A stretch of DNA of 64,000 bases from Pyxicephalus adspersus (GCF_032062135.1 NC_092859.1:63708570-63772569); one strand, 5' to 3'. Counted from the first letter of the stretch, positions 1 to 9,830 are shown. Numbers and translations are program-made. The notes: generated from the letters alone by a model not told the origin.

Positions 1-832
1 TAGCAGCCCCAATGCGAAATGAATGTGAGGAATATTCCTCAGCCGCCCGGCCTGTAGCCCGTACACACTTTTTAAACACTGCCCCAAACTGGAATCGTGT
101 CAATGGTGACCCATCCCTATGTATAAGGAAAGAATCCTGCCCAGGGCCGCGTACCTGTAAATACTGGCGAACCGCCCTCACAGGGCAGGCCGCCTATCCT
201 GGTAGCGCCCCCAAAGTCAAACAGGCCCCCCTCCCCCCTTGATCGGTCTTAGATTTCCGAATCCAAATCTGCACTTTTTGCCTTTGCATGCGCACATCAC
301 TCCGAAACAAGCCGCCAAACTGAGCTCTGCTTGGACTGACCACCTCCCCCACACGCAGCGCTGCAAAAAATGTAACCGCAAATGCCGTCTTAAACAAGGC
401 CACTTCAAATGAATCCACACAGATAGCTTCCAAACTGCCCAACACCTCCACCAGCATAGCAAAAGAAACCGGCCTTCTAGAATCCCTCTTTACCCCACCT
501 CTTCTATAGCCTTTCAACGCCTGTCGAATCAAAAAATTCTTGGTATGATCCAACCCGCCTTCCAACTTAAATAGAAAGGCCAACGCAGACAACTTCTTTG
601 CCATAACATTACCGGACACTCCTGCCCTAAAATTGACAGCCAGAAACAACAACAACATTAACAAACCCTGTTGTACATCCAAAATCCCACCTTCCCGTTG
701 CACAAACTCAAACCATTCATGCCATGTGTGTACATACGCCCTCCACGTTCCTTCCGCCACCGACCGCTGAATCCCTCCAACCACCAGTGCTAAACAATCG
801 TCCACAGATCCGACGGACAAGGGATGCCCAGA
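1..832 (-). pseudogene. Tyrosine recombinase of Ngaro/DIRS element, one in-frame stop, C-terminus outside window
   Basis: The frame opens at 832 and has no ATG near its start, so it is probably expressed as a fusion with the preceding RT frame through a -1 shift in the 43-nt overlap (790-832). Residues 24-44 (TWRAYVHTWHEWFEF) resemble the N-terminal SAM-like core-binding domain. FFAALRVGEVVSPS (about 152-165) holds the first catalytic Arg, and IRKSKTD (about 187-193) the beta-hairpin Lys. A TAG at 194-196 interrupts the frame. The same frame then continues with recombinase-like sequence to HSFRIGAA at 2-25, the H-x-x-R motif. The nucleophilic Tyr would lie beyond position 1. The protein would cut and join circular cDNA into the chromosome. 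With a single nonsense change this copy looks young. Confidence 0.85.
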
Positions 833-2574
833 CTATCCGCCCCTGGGACCAGCTCTCGGAACCTCACCCACTGGGAACGAGAAAGAGAATCAGCCACATC
901 ATTAGACTTCCCAGGCACATGCACCGCCTTCAAATAAATGTTATGAAGCAAACACAGCAACACCAAATGACGCAACAATCTCACCACCGGGGGGGAGTTA
1001 GCGGTGTTGTTATTAATGACATCTACAACCCCCAAATTATCACAATGTAGACAAACCTTTTTATTACCCAGCTCTGTTCCCCAAATTGCCAATGCCACCA
1101 CCACTGGGAACAACTCCAACAGCACCAAATTTTTACACAACCCCGCCTTCACCCAAGAATCTGGCCACACCTCCGCACTCCAATGCCCAGCCCAATAAGC
1201 CCCATAACCCGAACTCCCTGCCGCATCCGTGAACAGGTCCAGGGCCACATTAGACACCCCCTCCGCCATCCACAACGTCCTTCCGTTGTAACAATCCAAA
1301 AACTGTAACCAAACGCGCAAATCCTCCCGCAAGTCGCTGGTCAAACGTATGAAATGCCCAGGAGAATGCACCCCAGCTGTGGCGGCCGCCAACCGCCTGC
1401 TGAACACCCTCCCCATTGGCATGATATTGCATGCGAAATTCAATTTGCCCAATAAAGATTGCAAATCACGCAAACGAATTTTGTGCAAACCATGCGCCCG
1501 GCGCACTGCCACCCGCACATCCGCCAATTTGTCGTCCGGCAAATGACATTCCATCGCCGAAGAATCCAAAACAATTCCCAAAAAACTCAAAACCGTCCGT
1601 GGCGACTCTGTTTTTTCAGCCGCCAACGGAACCCCAAACGACTCGGCCACCCGCTGCAACGTGCCCAGCAGGGCAGCACACACCCAGGATCCTGGTGGAC
1701 CAACACACAAAAAGTCATCCAAATAATGAATGACCGAATTCAGCCCGGACACGTCACGAACCACCCATTCTAAGAAGGAGCTAAAAACTTCAAAAAATGC
1801 ACAAGAAATAGCACAACCCATAGGCAGACACTTATCCACATAAAAGTCCCCTTGCCATTCGCACCCCAGCAGCCTAAAGCTATCCGGGTGCACCGGCAGC
1901 AAGCGAAAGGCCGCCTCAATATCTGCCTTTGCCATCAAACAACCCCTCCCTGCCGTGCGCACCAACTCCACCGCCGCATCAAAAGAGGTATAATGTACCC
2001 TACACAACTCTGGATCGATCCCATCATTCACCGAACCCCCTTTGGGGTAGGATAAATGATGAATCATCCGAAACTTGTTGGGCTCCTTCTTAGGCACCAC
2101 ACCCAACGGCGACACCACCAAACCTGCCAGCAGAGGCTCCACAAACGGGCCCGCCATGTGACCCAATTCAACCTCCTTCCGCAGCTTGGCTGTTACCACC
2201 GCAGCATGCGCCAAAGCAGAACGCAAATTCTTGGAACGGGGGGGGACAACAGGCAATACACAAGGGATACGAAAACCGTCAGAAAAACCAAAACATAACA
2301 AGCGAGCCCCCTCCCTGTCCGGATATCTATCTAGAAAGGGGCGCATTTTTTCCACCCTCACTGGGGTCATCCCTTTTTCCCCCAGGCTCCCCAAGCCTCC
2401 CCCTACCTTTGGCAATGCAACGCACCGCCCCGTGGCCTCCCCCGCAAACCGAACACTCGTGCTTAAAGCGGCAGGTGCCGCCAAAACGACAGGTTCCCTC
2501 ATTGAACAACCAGCAGAAACCCTTTCTTTTTCCTGCCGAGGTGCCCGGCGCACCGGGACCCCCGGCTGTCCCAA
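790..2574 (-). CDS. Ngaro/DIRS reverse transcriptase-RNase H polyprotein
   Basis: An uninterrupted 594-codon frame; the first ATG is at 2502-2500 and the frame opens earlier with a TTG at 2574. Reverse transcriptase blocks run from about residue 145 to 340: KFRMIHHLSYPKGGSVNDG, an Asp in MAKADIEAAFRLLPV (D218) and the active-site HYLDDFLC (YLDD at 284-287). RNase H follows with LDLFTDAAGSSGYGAYW (D450), LLELFPVVVAL (E487), LHCDNLGVVDVIN (D512) and NDVADSLSR. It overlaps gag by about 175-250 nt at its start and the recombinase by 43 nt at its end. Relative frames suggest +1 (or -2) into this frame from gag and -1 out of it. All catalytic acidic residues appear present, so this is one of the best preserved genes in the window. 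Confidence 0.93.
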   Translation of the reverse strand: MGQPGVPVRRAPRQEKERVSAGCSMREPVVLAAPAALSTSVRFAGEATGRCVALPKVGGGLGSLGEKGMTPVRVEKMRPFLDRYPDREGARLLCFGFSDGFRIPCVLPVVPPRSKNLRSALAHAAVVTAKLRKEVELGHMAGPFVEPLLAGLVVSPLGVVPKKEPNKFRMIHHLSYPKGGSVNDGIDPELCRVHYTSFDAAVELVRTAGRGCLMAKADIEAAFRLLPVHPDSFRLLGCEWQGDFYVDKCLPMGCAISCAFFEVFSSFLEWVVRDVSGLNSVIHYLDDFLCVGPPGSWVCAALLGTLQRVAESFGVPLAAEKTESPRTVLSFLGIVLDSSAMECHLPDDKLADVRVAVRRAHGLHKIRLRDLQSLLGKLNFACNIMPMGRVFSRRLAAATAGVHSPGHFIRLTSDLREDLRVWLQFLDCYNGRTLWMAEGVSNVALDLFTDAAGSSGYGAYWAGHWSAEVWPDSWVKAGLCKNLVLLELFPVVVALAIWGTELGNKKVCLHCDNLGVVDVINNNTANSPPVVRLLRHLVLLCLLHNIYLKAVHVPGKSNDVADSLSRSQWVRFRELVPGADSLGIPCPSDLWTIV

Positions 2575-3487
2575 GAAAGGGCTGCGACCCCCACCGTGCC
2601 GATGTCATCAGGCGCATCCACAAATTGATGTCTTTGTGGTCCCACCTCATGCCAGGGCGCATGGCCTTCCGCTGACGAAACTGCTCATCGTAACGGAGCC
2701 ATGCCGTCCCACCATAAACCCGGTAAGCCTCACTGATCGCATCCAAGTAACAGAAAAGTGCCGAACAATTCTCTGGCGCCTTTTCCCCAATTAAACTGGC
2801 TAAAATAGCAAATGCCTGCAGCCAATTCTGAAAACTGCGGGGTATGGAGCGCCACGCGCTCTTCTCCTCGTCTGCCCTCTTACCCTCACTCACCTTAACG
2901 TCCCGGGCCCCAAAACGCTCCGCCGGTAGTAATGAAAAGATCTCCACATACTCACCTTTCCATATTTTTTCACGGACCTCTGCTTGCAAATACGCACCTA
3001 AAGGCCCTTCAAAACAAACGTAGACTTCACCTTTTGCAGCATTGCCCACCGATGAAGTCACTCCGCCCTCCTTTCTTCCATCGCAGTCACAGTCCGCATT
3101 GTCCGCTACTCCTGGCCCCACCTGCACGGAGCCCCCCGACACCAAGGACCCCGGGGAGGAAACCCCACTCCCCCCTCTTGCCCCCAATTCCAAATTGCCC
3201 CCCAAACCAGCTGGCCCTCCTACCACCTGACCAGGGGGACCCCCTGAAACCCCCGCCAACGGGGGTGGGGGACTACTCTGCTCCTCTAACCCAAAACTCA
3301 CCAGCAAATCCCGCAGCCCCCCTAACAATCTACCCTCTGCCCCCACCTTAGACACACCCCCCGACTCACCAACCCCCGAGCCCCTAGACACACAATCCCC
3401 CACATTAAGCATATTAAAAGGCACATTCCCCCCATCCCCCCCCCCTAAATGAGGACCCCACACAGGGTGGGACTCACCCGGCTTCAC
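2327..3487 (-). CDS. Ngaro/DIRS gag-like nucleocapsid protein
   Basis: A 386-codon open frame; the 3487 start is GTG and the first ATG is at 3412-3410 (residue 26). The N-terminal 150 residues are Gly/Pro/Ser-rich. A structured part (about 155-300) has Trp-rich helices including SFQNWLQAFAILASLIG and WLRYDEQFRQRKA, the pattern seen in DIRS/Ngaro gag proteins. The C-terminus has a CCCH finger (C325, C333, C339, H343) immediately followed by a CCHC knuckle (C345, C348, H352, C357), then a basic tail, fitting RNA packaging. It ends inside the RT frame, so RT is probably made by frameshifting or reinitiation. No stop interrupts it. Confidence 0.85.
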   Translation of the reverse strand: MKPGESHPVWGPHLGGGDGGNVPFNMLNVGDCVSRGSGVGESGGVSKVGAEGRLLGGLRDLLVSFGLEEQSSPPPPLAGVSGGPPGQVVGGPAGLGGNLELGARGGSGVSSPGSLVSGGSVQVGPGVADNADCDCDGRKEGGVTSSVGNAAKGEVYVCFEGPLGAYLQAEVREKIWKGEYVEIFSLLPAERFGARDVKVSEGKRADEEKSAWRSIPRSFQNWLQAFAILASLIGEKAPENCSALFCYLDAISEAYRVYGGTAWLRYDEQFRQRKAMRPGMRWDHKDINLWMRLMTSARWGSQPFLGTAGGPGAPGTSAGKRKGFCWLFNEGTCRFGGTCRFKHECSVCGGGHGAVRCIAKGRGRLGEPGGKRDDPSEGGKNAPLSR

Positions 3488-3980
3488 AAGGCTCCCACGC
3501 CTGCAGCCGTCAGGTCCCTGGGAGTGCTGTCCTCTGCTTCCTCTTCTGATGCTGATAGCTCGCCCTCTGATGCCACGGACTCCTGGAACGCATCCTCCAC
3601 TTCCGCTTCCGCTTCCACATTCGGCGCGCCTTGGACTTCCGGTCGCATCGCCATGACGTCACATCCGGCCGCCGCCGAAAAACCGCAAGTGCGGCCTGGA
3701 ACTTCCGCCCGCCTCCGGTCCCGCAGTCTCTCACCGGGGATGGTTGCAGCCGCCTCACGCGCTCCCTCCTTCACCCCACCGGATCTCGGCGTGGAATCAG
3801 CCGCACGCTCCCGCTCCACGATGCGAGCAGACCGGGATCTGGCAGGCAGACCCGGGGACACATCTGCTCGGGGGTCCCGCCTCGGCCGAGGATTCCTCCC
3901 GGCCCGCCCTCCACTCACAGGCGTCCGTCGCGAGGGGGGGCACGGAGGGTCCCTATTGGGGCTCCTAATATGGCGCTGGA

Positions 3981-4375
3981 NNNNNNNNNNNNNNNNNNNN
4001 NNNNNNNNNNNNNNNNNNNNNNNNNNNNNNNNNNNNNNNNNNNNNNNNNNNNNNNNNNNNNNNNNNNNNNNNNNNNNNNNNNNNNNNNNNNNNNNNNNNN
4101 NNNNNNNNNNNNNNNNNNNNNNNNNNNNNNNNNNNNNNNNNNNNNNNNNNNNNNNNNNNNNNNNNNNNNNNNNNNNNNNNNNNNNNNNNNNNNNNNNNNN
4201 NNNNNNNNNNNNNNNNNNNNNNNNNNNNNNNNNNNNNNNNNNNNNNNNNNNNNNNNNNNNNNNNNNNNNNNNNNNNNNNNNNNNNNNNNNNNNNNNNNNN
4301 NNNNNNNNNNNNNNNNNNNNNNNNNNNNNNNNNNNNNNNNNNNNNNNNNNNNNNNNNNNNNNNNNNNNNNNNNNN
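3981..4375. other. Assembly gap (395 N)
   Basis: A run of 395 Ns separates the Ngaro leader from the retroviral envelope fragment. Open frames that appear to run across it are artefacts. The junction between the two elements cannot be inspected. Confidence 0.99.
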
Positions 4376-4376
4376 C

Positions 4377-4845
4377 TCTGGGCCATCTTACTTCTATCGC
4401 CTTATCAAACATGCTTTTAGATCTACAAGGATTAAGAGGAGCAGTGCTAGAAACTAGGTTTGCTGTGGATTATTTGTTACTTAAACATAACGTAGGGTGT
4501 CAGGATTTTAAAGGAATATGTTGTTTTAATTTATCTGACCATTCCAGATCAACCCAGTCCCATATTCAAGCGTTACATGAAATTGCTAATAATATCAAGG
4601 AGGATGTTGGTTCATCCTCCTGGTGGGACTGGTTATTGAGCTGGCTGCCGGACCTAAGTTGGTTAAGAACATTGTTTATCAGTATTGTAATTATAATTGC
4701 TTCCTTGATCATTTTATGTTGTTGTATCCAATGTATCCCTTCCCTTATACAAACGTTCCGTGCTATGTGTCCAAAGGCCACAGATCCTGGACAAAAATAT
4801 GCTATTTACCTCTCTATGTTAGAAAGAAATAAGTCATGTGCATGA
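4377..4845 (+). pseudogene. env: Endogenous retrovirus envelope, transmembrane (TM) subunit, 5' part missing
   Basis: An open frame emerges from the gap and ends with a TGA at 4843-4845. It begins with an amphipathic heptad-like stretch and then has a C-x6-CC motif (4498-4524), the disulfide motif of gammaretrovirus-type TM subunits. A Trp-rich membrane-proximal segment (SSSWWDWLLSWLPDLSW, about 4612-4664), one hydrophobic membrane span (about 4669-4740, ending in Cys residues) and a short cytoplasmic tail follow. The surface subunit, fusion peptide and the rest of the provirus lie in or beyond the gap. No stop or frameshift is seen in the visible part. It is assigned to a gamma/epsilon-like endogenous retrovirus; a finer placement is not possible from this piece. 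Confidence 0.85.
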
Positions 4846-4858
4846 AGTAAGAGGGGAT

Positions 4859-5247
4859 TGAAGGGTTAAAAAAGGACTGTATAGCTAATTAATGTTAAGC
4901 TAGTTAATATGAGCCATATACTTGTAGTATATAGGAGTTGTATTTCTATTTCTGTCTACTCTGTAACCAGATGACGAAAACTTTTTGAAGTACAATGTAT
5001 GCCTTGCAATGTATCAAGTGACACGATATATGGCTAAAACTTAAATAGCTGTACGTGAATAACACAACCCCCTTGTATACCAATGTGTAAAACAAGACCG
5101 CCTTGTCAAATAAAGATCAGAGACTATTCCTAAGACCATACTGTGTGCGTGTGTGTTTTTGGGATATCTCTCCAGACGTCTGTCTCTCTGGTTGAAGGAT
5201 AAGTCAGGGTGCAATCGAGGAACTAGAAGTAGAAGCAGATCCTTTCA
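4859..5247 (+). repeat. Probable 3' LTR of the endogenous retrovirus
   Basis: A purine-rich tract (about 4845-4857, AAGTAAGAGGGGA) follows the env stop closely, as a polypurine tract does. The proposed LTR starts TGAAGGG (4859) and ends CCTTTCA (5241-5247), an imperfect inverted pair with TG/CA ends. An AATAAA signal is at 5109-5114 with a GT-rich stretch (GTGTGCGTGTGTGTT) just after it, as expected for R/U5. The length would be 389 bp. No 5' LTR is visible for comparison, so both edges are estimates. Confidence 0.6.
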
Positions 5248-5351
5248 GTACGTGCATACATACATGAGTGCATGTACGTGCATACATACATGAGTGCATG
5301 TACGTGCATACATACATGAGTGCATGTACGTGCATACATACATGAGTGCAC
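5248..5351. repeat. 26-bp tandem repeat, four copies
   Basis: Four near-identical 26-bp units beginning GTACGTGCATACATACATG at 5248, 5274, 5300 and 5326; only the last base differs in the last unit. The array starts exactly where the proposed LTR ends. Confidence 0.95.
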
Positions 5352-7504
5352 ATGAAACCAAACAAACAATATACACCTAAAAAGAAAAAAAACTTACCCA
5401 AATGAGTATCCTTCTCTGCAAAAGTGGCCTGTGCATTTTTCAACTGGATAGAACACAGTTCATGTGCACATAGCGGGTCCGCTTTTGCGTACAACTATAC
5501 ACATGCTCCTGTGGTTTGGCACACAACTATGCGCATCAACAGTTTTAATAAAACAATTGTGCTGTTTTTAGCTTTGCAACAATTCAGAGAAAGGAACTGC
5601 TTCAAAACAATCACAATTGACTTGTTAAATTGGAGGTCTGTTGGATCACCCAAGGTTAAAAGTTCCTGGGAGATTGCAAAACAAACACCCATATAAAAAC
5701 TTCAACTTGCTTCAACAGAGCAAACACCCCCCCCCTCTTTTTTTTTTTTGTATTCTGTAGGGATGGCATTCTGACTACCACTGTAAGGAGAGCATTCTTT
5801 CCACTGATGAAGGGGGCATTTTTCCCACTTTACACCAATCAACTGATTTTAGCAGGGGGTGCCTGAGACATAAAATTATCAATTTAGGGGTTCATTTGGA
5901 GTAAAAATGTTGAGGAAAGGTCACAAAAGGTCTGTCCATGCAGCATAAATTCACAAGGTCAGAAACAGGCAAAGTCAGCAGTAACAGTAAATCAGACAAA
6001 AAAACTCACCAGCACAGATTAGCCCAGCTAAACGCAACAAACAGGCACTAGTGACTGGAAGCAGAGAGGCTATAAAGTCCCAGCAGCCAATGACAGCATA
6101 GGATAGAGTCAGAAACTGATCAGCCTATAAAATCCTCTTCAGCTGTGCACAGCCTCAGAGTGTGTGCAGGGGATGCCGATAAAATACATAAGGCTGCATT
6201 GCTAAAGAGAAGCAGGGGCTGCTGGCATTTCTTAAGTCTCCTTGCTGCTGCAAATGACATAGATGAACAGAATAAACAATAATTTATACTGCGATGGCGC
6301 ACAGCACGGGATCAGATAACAGATAAGCATCTCCTTACACTATTTCTATGTAATTTTGGAACAGCTGACAGTTTAGGCCGTTGGCTTTTGTTACTTGTTA
6401 GGTAGAGTGATATACAAAGAAGCAGTGGGTGAGGTTTTATATTATTGAAATGGTGGCCCAGGTTGAAAAAACTATGACAATAGGTTCAATGATAAATTCA
6501 AGAGATTGATGTACAATAATGATGGTTTAATTATTAAAATAGTATTAAATATGTAAGATGCTACTCCAACGTCTTTTTGACTTATACATACAGGTGCATT
6601 AACCATTAACGTATACTGCAAGAGTTACACTTAGGGGCTTCTTTATAACAGAGAATTTATATCACTTTTCTCTCTATTATGCACTAATACACTACACACA
6701 TAGCCCCACCAATTCAAATTGCAGTGTGTAGCCAGCAAAGCTCCAATAATCAAGAAGAGCTGGTCATATAATTTTACCAGGCTTTCCCCAGTCTTCTTTA
6801 CTTTTCCTAACAAATGTGTATTCAATTCCAATGTGCTACACCAGCTTCAGGCTTCTTAAGATGGCACACTGCAGAAAACATTTGTAATGCACAAAGCAGT
6901 CTTTATATATGTGGCACACAAAGAAAATTTTACAAAGTTCCTAAAAAGTTCTTACTGTTAATTTACATGAGGAAGTTCAGGCAAGATTTACATTTTCATG
7001 GTACTTTATATTAACAATTGCACTTTGTAGATGTTTCTGATATGAAACTAAATCTTCAGTGTCTGAGCTCAGGTCCACTTTAATCCTGAGCACTAAAGTA
7101 TTTATAAACAATTTCGAAAGTGAGGTATAACCAAACACAATGTTAGACCATTCAGGATATGAACCATCAATCATTTCTCTCTGGATGTGGCCTTTAGGCC
7201 AGTTTCTATTCATTTACAGGCTAAATTTTTAATCTTTTTGGACCTTAATTGACACCGTTTTCATCTGAAAGGGACCATGTCAAACAATTTGACAAACTCC
7301 TAATATACATCCACTTGTATGGTCCTGCAGCTGTAGCATACAAATCAGTTGAGATGCTGTTTGTTAGGTCACAATAAAAACATATTTTTAATACTAATCA
7401 TTATATAACTATTTCTGACCACTTGAAATTAGGATTTTAGTGTATCACATTAATTTTCTAACTTTAAATACAATTGTGTGAATAGGATTTTTTTCAGCAA
7501 GTCT
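5352..7504. other. No gene recognised; possible LTR-like stretch 5860-6240
   Basis: No open frame resembles a known protein. 5700-5745 is a C-run followed by a T-run. 5930-6120 (repeated 'aggcaaagtcagcag', 'aacaggcactag' phrases and CAGCCAATGACAGC) is similar in style to the minus-strand LTRs at 8490 and 42886 but has no visible ends. The rest is AT-rich, apparently single-copy sequence. Confidence 0.5.
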
Positions 7505-7770
7505 CTATTAACCTCCTTGCAGTTAAGCCCAACCTTCGCTCGGGCAAAAAAAAACTGCAAGGATGGTTAAGCCCGAGATTTTGTACATCCTTACGGAGAT
7601 GCGCGGCTCCGGCCGCGAGCTTTTTCAGTTGCTGAATAGCGCGACGGCGTACGATTACGGATCGCGAATACGAATGCGCGAGCGATCATCCGATCATGAA
7701 TCCGATGATGAATCAGGGGCATGGTGTCAACCACTTCTATAGTTTTGAAAGGGAACACTTTTAAAAGCAT
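7505..7770 (+). repeat. CpG-rich interspersed repeat, CCTCCTTGCAGTTAA family
   Basis: Begins with ACCTCCTTGCAGTTAAGCCC and has a second GTTAAGCCCGAG at 7568, then a CpG-rich stretch unlike its AT-rich neighbours. The same opening pattern recurs at 40402 and 54024, so this is a dispersed family in this genome. Family identity and superfamily are unknown to me. 7771-8013 holds nothing recognisable. Confidence 0.55.
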
Positions 7771-8013
7771 GGTAAGCATTTTTGGGATTTTTTTTTCAAG
7801 GCTAGATAATTTTTCCAGACATTATTGGGTAATTGTCAGGACATTTTTAAGCTTTTAGGGAGGAAAAATAACAAGTTCACTCCCACTACCCCTCTATTTT
7901 CTGTGCAAGCCCAACCAATGCTAAAGAATGCTTCTAAAGTTGGCTTAAGGCTTTCTTTGAAGACCTGTAACTGCCTGCCCTTAACACTTCAAAAAGCTAA
8001 CAGATACCCCCAT

Positions 8014-8331
8014 TCAACAACTGACCATTATCAATAGGGATAAGCGTGAATGCCTTTGACATTCTGGTAAAAATTTCCACTTGGTTTCTGACTGTAATAA
8101 TCTCTTTTCATAATCGCCACCCCTGGGATTGGGTGGTATTTGTTCGAGAGCAGCAAATGTGATGCAGTGGGTGTCAAATTTGTGTTCTGCCCCCACATGG
8201 TAGCTCATTGGGGTCACTATTTTGCCATTTTTATTTGAATATAGATGTTCATATATGCGTTTTCTAAATGATCTTTTAGTCTTGCCTACATAAAATCTTG
8301 CGCAAGAACAAGTAATGAGGTATATGATTCC
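8014..8331 (-). pseudogene. Penelope-like element GIY-YIG endonuclease domain (fragment)
   Basis: The minus frame from 8331 reads GIIYLITCSCARFYVGKT, the GIY...YVG core of the Penelope-type GIY-YIG endonuclease. RKRIYEHLYSN, a MSYHVGAEHKFD block, and ALEQIPPNPRGGDYEKRLLQ follow, a block typical of the C-terminal endonuclease of Neptune-like Penelope elements. The frame is open for about 106 codons to 8014. In Penelope elements this domain follows a telomerase-like reverse transcriptase and nicks target DNA. No RT is visible upstream: the sequence above 8331 loses frame and is cut at 8489 by the solo LTR. A dead 5'-truncated copy. Confidence 0.82.
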
Positions 8332-8489
8332 TGAAGATTACCAGTTAACATTGTATTTAATTTTATGTACAGTACCATTGCATAGTACTAGTGCCTGATT
8401 TTCATAAATCCATATTCACTGATTACAGGAACCACACTTAAATGTTTAGGTTGATCTGTGCTTAGGGATTGGGAAATAAAGTGGCTTGA

Positions 8490-9224
8490 TGTAATGCGCC
8501 TTGGCACACAAATTGCAACCAACTCCAGGGTACACTTTCAACAAACTTTATTCCGTAATCCAGATACAGGCCAAGGTCAAAACACAAAAGATCAATGCAA
8601 TAAGCGAGGTACAAAAGGATGAGGCAGAAGGCGTACTCAGAAACAATCCGAAGTCAGGGCAGGCAGAGTTCATGCAAAGTCAATAATCAGACCAGGTCCC
8701 TGTTGGTAATAAGTCCGAGTTGATGACAAGACATGGAAAGACAACAGAGGTCAAAAAAGTAATCCAACATAACAACGCACCCAAGCACACTGTAACACAG
8801 AGGCTTATAACCCTGGCCTATACCAGTCAAGGGTGCTAATGACAGGGTCTCAATAAATGGGCAGAGTGCCCAATCGCATTGAGCCACCTGGCACTATTGG
8901 ATTGGAGGAACATACTGAATGATGAGTCCCTTGCGGCCGATTTAGCCGCAGGGAATTAAAACTTTACATGCCCAGGATGGTACAAGAGACGCGCACAGTA
9001 GCGCGCAGCACTGTGCACGTGTGCGGGGATGCTTGGGATGGCACTCAGCCGAACAGTAGTGTGGCCGGGACAGATCTCTCCGCCAGTGAGATGAGACAAG
9101 CTACGAGCAGACCCGTGCCAGCCCCAGCTGTGCTACCTACTGCAGCGGTCTCCTCCACACTGCCCATGATCCCTTATCGCGGGTGAGGACAACGCGGGAT
9201 CGCTGGCGGGGTAAGTACCTTACA
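8490..9224 (-). repeat. Solo LTR (Ty3/gypsy-like), minus orientation
   Basis: Ends are TGTAA (8490) and TTACA (9220-9224), a perfect 5-bp inverted pair. Flanks read CTTGA (8485-8489) and GTTGA (9225-9229), a target duplication with one mismatch. TTTATT near 8541 is a minus-strand poly(A) signal, setting the orientation. The 735-bp body is CpG-richer than its flanks and has no coding capacity. It sits just upstream of the Penelope endonuclease remnant and probably split that copy. Confidence 0.65.
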
Positions 9225-9613
9225 GTTGATGCTAAAGAGTTCCGCAAAGAGTTTGACTTCCTGTATTAAAAATCTGGGACTTCTTTTTGGATTTCTTCAA
9301 AATAGGAGAACTAAGTCACAAAACAAGACCATGTAAGTCATATTTATCCATGTATAATTATTCGTACTTAGCAAACCTATCTTACATATTTATTCATAAT
9401 AACATTTATATGTATGGTTTATATCTTGATTATCAATGTATTTACTTTGCTTTGATCTATGATCTTGTCTTCAGTATATGCTATATGTACTATGTAATCA
9501 TTATTATTTGTAATTCAGTTCATCTTTACCTAATTATAATATTAATATATGTATGCATGCTTATGAACTTAGATACAATAACTGCATATGTAACAATTCG
9601 TTGATGCACCGCT
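9225..9613. other. AT-rich stretch, no gene
   Basis: A long plus-strand open frame (9287-9604) exists but is Tyr/Ile/Leu-rich, reflecting AT-rich DNA, and resembles no protein I know. It leads into the hammerhead-like motif at 9614. Confidence 0.6.
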
Positions 9614-9651
9614 ACCCCTGAGGAAGCCTAACGGGGCGAAACACGTCGGAT
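9614..9651 (+). ncRNA. Hammerhead-ribozyme-like motif, copy A
   Basis: CTGAGGA (9618-9624), an extra A, a GCC/GGC hairpin (9626-9628 with 9635-9637), GAAA (9638-9641), C9642 pairing G9645, then TC, giving a GUC cleavage triplet ending at 9647. Outer stem I is ACCC (9614-9617) with GGAT (9648-9651), three pairs of four. This matches the minimal type I hammerheads reported from the repeats of Penelope-like elements. The A after CUGARGA departs from the textbook core but is present in all four copies here. Self-cleavage is untested. Confidence 0.5.
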
Positions 9652-9830
9652 ACAACGGACGATACAAATAATTCCCTCTTCGCAAGATATAATACTTTAT
9701 GGCTTTATATTAGTGCAATATGTTGGGTGACACCTGTAAAGTGCCCCTTAGGATTACCTCAAGATATTAGGATCTTATTCACCCCTTTTTTCCTGTACCC
9801 TTTCTCATAGTCACTTGTTATGGTCAGTCA

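Larger units (their letters stand above)
1..3980 (-). mobile_element. Ngaro/DIRS-type tyrosine-recombinase retrotransposon, truncated by window start and gap
   Basis: Three minus-strand coding regions lie in the order gag (to 3487), RT-RNase H (to 2574) and tyrosine recombinase (from 832 to the window start). A reverse transcriptase next to a phage-integrase-like recombinase instead of a DDE integrase defines the DIRS order. No methyltransferase domain lies between RNase H and recombinase, which favours the Ngaro branch over DIRS1-like elements; this is inference because the 3' end is outside the window. 3488-3980 is GC-rich with many CpG and would be the leader. One upstream frame there (about 3484-3664) reads as an acidic Glu/Ser-rich tail and could be an N-terminal extension. 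The 5' terminus is hidden in the N run, so split direct repeats cannot be checked. Confidence 0.88.

Noticed and set aside
3631..4845. Single long plus-strand frame joining Ngaro leader to envelope
   Set aside because: It crosses 395 Ns; only the part from 4377 is supported.
5204..5494. 96-codon minus frame with repeated MHVHA-like text
   Set aside because: It is a translation of the 26-bp tandem repeat.
9287..9604. 105-codon frame rich in Tyr, Ile and Leu
   Set aside because: Composition follows AT-rich DNA; no motif, and it ends at a non-coding structural motif.
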